Part shown: piece after piece, positions 7,195 to 9,421 of the stretch | Numbering within the stretch: the stretch's first letter is position 1 | Layout: every line of letters starts with the position of its first letter | Source of the DNA: JAVVFH01 sp032250585 | Lineage (GTDB): Bacteria > Pseudomonadota > Gammaproteobacteria > Xanthomonadales > SZUA-36 | NCBI GenBank assembly: GCA_032250585.1 | Contig: JAVVFH010000134.1 | Coordinates: 1 to 9,421 of the forward strand | Direction of reading: 5' to 3' | DNA: 9,421 nt | Notes under the pieces: generated by a model | Told to the model about the DNA's origin: nothing | The model's input: the letters and a program-made list of their open reading frames with translations, nothing else | Database searches by the model: none | Program-made: the position numbers and the translations under genes

Positions 7195-7709
7195 GCAACA
7201 CCTACTACGGAAAGTACCGGGGAACGGTCGTCGCGAACGTCGATCCGGAGACGCGCGGACGGATCACCTGCATGGTGCCCGATGTCCTGGGGGCCGTGCC
7301 CTCGACCTGGGCGGAGCCGTGCACCCCGCTCGCCGGGCCGACCGGGCCGCCGATGGGCGTGTACATGGTTCCGCCGATCGGTGCGGGTGTCTGGGTGGAG
7401 TTCGAACAGGGCGACCCGGACTACCCCATTTGGTCCGGTGGTCGCTGGGGCTCGCCGTCCGACGTGCCGCCGCTGGCGCACGCCGGATTACCGATCTCGC
7501 CCAACATCGTCATGCAGACGGCCGGGCAGAATGCATTCGTGATCAGCGACCTGCCGGGCCCGACGGGCGGTCTCATGCTGAAAAGCCCGACCGGCGCTTC
7601 GATCATCGTCAACGACACCGGTATTTACATCCAGAACGGCAAAGGCGCCAGCCTGGTCATGACCGGACCCACGGTCACCGTAAACAACGGCGCGCTGGTG
7701 GTGACCTAG
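7191..7709 (+). CDS. gp5/Phage_base_V-like OB-fold spike protein (C-terminal part of Pvc8/VgrG)
   Basis: This 172-residue protein is the likely shaft of the central spike. Residues 5 to about 88 form the OB-fold of the gp5/baseplate assembly protein V family: YRGTVVANVDPETRGRITCM at the start, CTPLAG in the middle, then the diagnostic VWVEFEQGDPDYPIWSGG (67-84). The rest (about 103-172) is a run of short beta strands rich in Gly, Thr, Ile and Val: GLMLKSPTGASIIVNDTGIY, IQNGKGASLVMTGPTVTV, NNGALVVT. This is the pattern of a trimeric triple-stranded beta-helix as in T4 gp5 or VgrG. The lysozyme domain found between these parts in T4 gp5 is absent, as in other injection systems. It overlaps the hub gene by ATGA. 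Its TAG stop sits within the Shine-Dalgarno of the spike-tip gene. Confidence 0.92.
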   Translation: MSNTYYGKYRGTVVANVDPETRGRITCMVPDVLGAVPSTWAEPCTPLAGPTGPPMGVYMVPPIGAGVWVEFEQGDPDYPIWSGGRWGSPSDVPPLAHAGLPISPNIVMQTAGQNAFVISDLPGPTGGLMLKSPTGASIIVNDTGIYIQNGKGASLVMTGPTVTVNNGALVVT

Positions 7710-7714
7710 GAGGT
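7708..7714 (+). promoter_or_regulatory. Strong ribosome binding site of the spike-tip gene
   Basis: AGGAGGT matches the anti-Shine-Dalgarno for seven bases, begins inside the TAG stop of the preceding gene and ends 4 nt before the ATG at 7719. It lies at the only gene junction in the window where the two genes do not overlap. Confidence 0.8.
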
Positions 7715-7718
7715 ATAG

Positions 7719-8042
7719 ATGCCAGGATTTCTCTTACACGTCGGTGCCCAGGTGCTCTGCTCCCACGCCGGGCAGGCCACGCCCGCCACACCCAACCCCC
7801 GCGTGACCGTCAGCGGTCAGCCGACCGTGCTGATCACCTCGCCTTACCTGGTCGCCGGCTGCACCATGCCGCCGCCCAGCGCCGGCAACGGCCCCTGCGT
7901 TACCGGCACGTGGTTGTCGGGCACCACGCGGGTCACGTCGATGGGCCAACCGCTGCTGGTCCAGAGTGGCCAGTCGACCTGCACCCCGACCGGAACGCCG
8001 CTGATCGTGGCGGCCACCCAGACCCGAGTGAGCGCGCTGTGA
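7719..8042 (+). CDS. PAAR-like spike-tip protein (Pvc10 type)
   Basis: This 107-residue protein very probably caps the beta-helical spike as a sharpened cone. It has the composition and size of PAAR-like tips: Gly/Pro/Thr/Val-rich, little helix, and cysteines and a histidine available for a metal site (C14, H16, C48, C60, C88). A three-part internal pattern is visible: RVTVSGQPTVLIT (28-40), RVTSMGQPLLVQS (71-83) and GTPLIVAATQTRV (92-104). This suits the pseudo-threefold symmetry of PAAR cones. The start MPGFLLHVGAQVLCSHAGQA and the segment VAGCTMP...GNGPCVT resemble my recollection of eCIS tip proteins. It does not carry a cargo domain. A 9-nt gap with a strong Shine-Dalgarno separates it from the spike gene. 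Its TGA overlaps the next ATG by one base. In the Photorhabdus PVC order the gp25-like gene precedes the tip gene; here the tip comes first. Confidence 0.88.
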   Translation: MPGFLLHVGAQVLCSHAGQATPATPNPRVTVSGQPTVLITSPYLVAGCTMPPPSAGNGPCVTGTWLSGTTRVTSMGQPLLVQSGQSTCTPTGTPLIVAATQTRVSAL

Positions 8043-8404
8043 TGAACATCGACTATCCCTTGCACTTCTCCCCCCTCGGCCGGACGGCGGAAACCGATTA
8101 CGAAGAACACGTCCGCGACATGATCGAGCAGTTTCTCCTGACGGGCGCGGGCGAACGGGTCAACCGGCCGGATTTTGGCAGCGGGCTGCTCCAGCTGCTG
8201 TTTTCTCTGAACAGCCCGGAACTGGCGGCCACGCTGAAATTTACGGCGCAGGCGGGCCTGCAGCAGTGGCTGGGCGACGTCGTGGAAATCCGGGAACTGG
8301 AAGTGAGCAGCGAGGATTCGACCGTGCGGGTGGAACTGGAGTACTACGTCATCCGCACGCAGCAGGCCGGAACCCTGTCGGTGACGCGGAGCATGGGGTC
8401 ATGA
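8042..8404 (+). CDS. gp25/GpW-like baseplate wedge protein (Pvc9 type)
   Basis: This 120-residue protein has the size and sequence of the gp25/TssE family, the innermost wedge component that initiates sheath assembly on the baseplate. It starts MNIDYPLHFSPLGRTAET, followed by a helix DYEEHVRDMIEQFLLTGAG. Next is the family signature GERVNRPDFGSGLLQLLF (37-54), corresponding to the 'GeR.mrPdFGcgl...lF' core, and later strands such as VEIRELEV and RVELEYYVIRTQQAGTLSVT. It follows the spike tip with a 1-nt overlap (TGATG) and overlaps the gp6-like gene by ATGA. No strong Shine-Dalgarno is seen, so coupled translation is likely. Confidence 0.93.
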   Translation: MNIDYPLHFSPLGRTAETDYEEHVRDMIEQFLLTGAGERVNRPDFGSGLLQLLFSLNSPELAATLKFTAQAGLQQWLGDVVEIRELEVSSEDSTVRVELEYYVIRTQQAGTLSVTRSMGS

Positions 8405-9421
8405 GAGACCTGGCCTGCACCGACCCCCGGCGCCGCGAAATACTGCAGCGCAATCAACGGCTCAACGGCCTGGACTACCTGGACATCAGCGCGGACCAGC
8501 GCGTGCTGAGGGTCTATCTGATCGACAAGACGCCGGTCTCGGTCACGCCGGAGCAGATCCGCATCGAAGGGGGTCGGAAGGTTCGCAACATCCAGGTCAC
8601 CCGCGTTAGCCTGAACCGGTCGGAACGCCTGGAAATCGACGACTATCTGGAAGTGACCGTTGACCGGCCGGGTGATTTTTCGACTTATACACTGAAGGTC
8701 ATAGCGGGGGACGGCGAACAGCCGGATATCCCGCATCCCGCATTCGACCCGTACTACAGCACGCTCGATTTCAGCTTCAAGGTCGGCTGCCCCGGCGATC
8801 TCGACTGCGCGACCGCCAGGCACTGTCCGGAACCCGCGCGCCAGGAGCCGGACCTGAACTACCTGGCCAGGGACTACGCCAGCTTCCGACAACTGCTGCT
8901 GGATCGGCTGGCCCTGGTGATGCCTGACTGGAAAGAACGGCACGTGCCCGACATGGGCGTCGCCCTGGTGGAGATCCTGGCCTATGTCGGCGACCATTTG
9001 AGCTACTACCAGGACGCGGTCGCCACCGAGGCTTACCTCGAAACGGCGCGCCTGAGAACATCGGTGAGGCGGCATGCACGCCTGGTGGATTACCCGATGC
9101 ACGAAGGCTGCAACGCCAGGGCCTGGGTGTGCGTCGAAACCGAGTCCAATGTCCAGCTGAAGCCTGACAGCCTTTTCTTCACCACGCGGCTCGATTCCGG
9201 CAAGGGGTCCTTCGGACCGCTGTTGAGCCGCCACGATCTGGAAACCGGGAACGTTCAGTTTCTCCAATTCGAGCCCGTATCCCACGCGCAGATCCGACTC
9301 TACGCGGACCACAATGAAATCGCGTTTTATACCTGGGGTCAGCAGGAATGCTGCCTCGACAAAGGCGCCACCGAGGCCACGCTTTATGGTGAACTCGTCG
9401 ATGCCTGCGATGACGACAAAC
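8401..9421 (+). CDS. gp6/baseplate J-like wedge protein (Pvc11 type), 3' truncated
   Basis: The frame is open from the ATG at 8401 to the window end, giving 340 residues of a longer protein; Pvc11-type wedge proteins are commonly several hundred residues or more. The start MRDLACTDPRRREILQ...LNGLDYLDI (1-32) is typical of 'putative baseplate assembly protein' entries from eCIS and phage-tail islands. A beta domain follows (about 38-125), then a cysteine-bearing linker with C130, C136 and C142. Next comes the helical gp6-type core DLNYLARDYASFRQLLLDRL (151-170), PDMGVALVEILAYVGDHLSY and ETARLRTSVRRHARLVDYP. The core resembles the region in this family that builds the wedge dimer. The product would form the iris-like ring of the baseplate with a gp7/Pvc12-like partner expected just downstream. 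It starts through an ATGA overlap with the gp25-like gene. Confidence 0.92.
   Translation, partial: MRDLACTDPRRREILQRNQRLNGLDYLDISADQRVLRVYLIDKTPVSVTPEQIRIEGGRKVRNIQVTRVSLNRSERLEIDDYLEVTVDRPGDFSTYTLKVIAGDGEQPDIPHPAFDPYYSTLDFSFKVGCPGDLDCATARHCPEPARQEPDLNYLARDYASFRQLLLDRLALVMPDWKERHVPDMGVALVEILAYVGDHLSYYQDAVATEAYLETARLRTSVRRHARLVDYPMHEGCNARAWVCVETESNVQLKPDSLFFTTRLDSGKGSFGPLLSRHDLETGNVQFLQFEPVSHAQIRLYADHNEIAFYTWGQQECCLDKGATEATLYGELVDACDDDK

Noticed and set aside
7319..8404. A 361-codon plus-strand frame running through the spike, tip and gp25-like genes
   Set aside because: Only its last 120 codons (from the ATG at 8042) are a real gene; the upstream part is an out-of-frame shadow of the OB-fold and tip genes.
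8344..9312. Long minus-strand open frame (322 codons) opposite the gp6-like gene
   Set aside because: The plus strand encodes clear gp6/baseplate J-like sequence over the same bases; the antisense product has no recognisable motif or supported start.
1..9421. Type VI secretion system or complete prophage
   Set aside because: No TssJLM-type membrane genes, ClpV-type ATPase, capsid, portal or terminase genes are seen; DUF4255, Pvc15-type ATPase and CIS tube-family proteins point to eCIS. Flanks are not visible, so a prophage remnant cannot be fully excluded.
1..9421. CRISPR arrays, tRNA genes, insertion sequences, rho-independent terminators
   Set aside because: No regular repeats, cloverleaf-like sequence, inverted-repeat-bounded transposase gene or stem followed by a T-run was seen; the window is nearly all coding.

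Overview
The window is one dense, single-strand (+) stretch of a contractile injection system locus of the extracellular/phage-tail-like type (eCIS; relatives are the Photorhabdus PVC particle and the Serratia antifeeding prophage Afp). Twelve genes fill essentially the whole window; the first and last are cut by its edges. The DNA is GC-rich, with purine-rich GGAGG-type ribosome binding sites and many antisense shadow ORFs. This suggests a high-GC bacterium. The sequence alone does not settle the taxon; a proteobacterial-type host is a guess.

Layout, left to right: (1) the 3' part of a two-CxxC protein conserved in such loci; (2) a Pro/Arg/Ala-rich, probably disordered protein with short conserved ends; (3) a Pvc16-type (DUF4255) terminator/cap protein with a long Ig-like extension; (4) a Pvc15-type AAA+ ATPase with a dead first and an intact second ATPase domain; (5) a 100-residue conserved small protein; (6) a CIS tube-family protein and (7) a LysM-like protein, which together correspond to Pvc7/Afp7; (8) a gp27-like hub and (9) a gp5-like OB-fold spike, which together correspond to Pvc8/VgrG; (10) a PAAR-like spike tip; (11) a gp25-like wedge protein; (12) the N-terminal 340 residues of a gp6/baseplate-J-like wedge protein (Pvc11 type).

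The genes supply the parts of a baseplate and central spike (6-12), a tube/sheath end cap (3) and an assembly or remodelling ATPase (4). Sheath and inner-tube genes are not in the window and are expected upstream. The gp7-like wedge, tape measure, any tail fibre and any cargo/effector genes are expected downstream. Eight of the eleven gene junctions are 4-nt ATGA stop/start overlaps, one is an 8-nt overlap and one a 1-nt overlap. The only intergenic gap is 9 nt, so this is a tightly coupled operon segment. I see no internal promoter, terminator, RNA gene, insertion sequence or CRISPR array, and no stretch over 300 bases lacks a gene.
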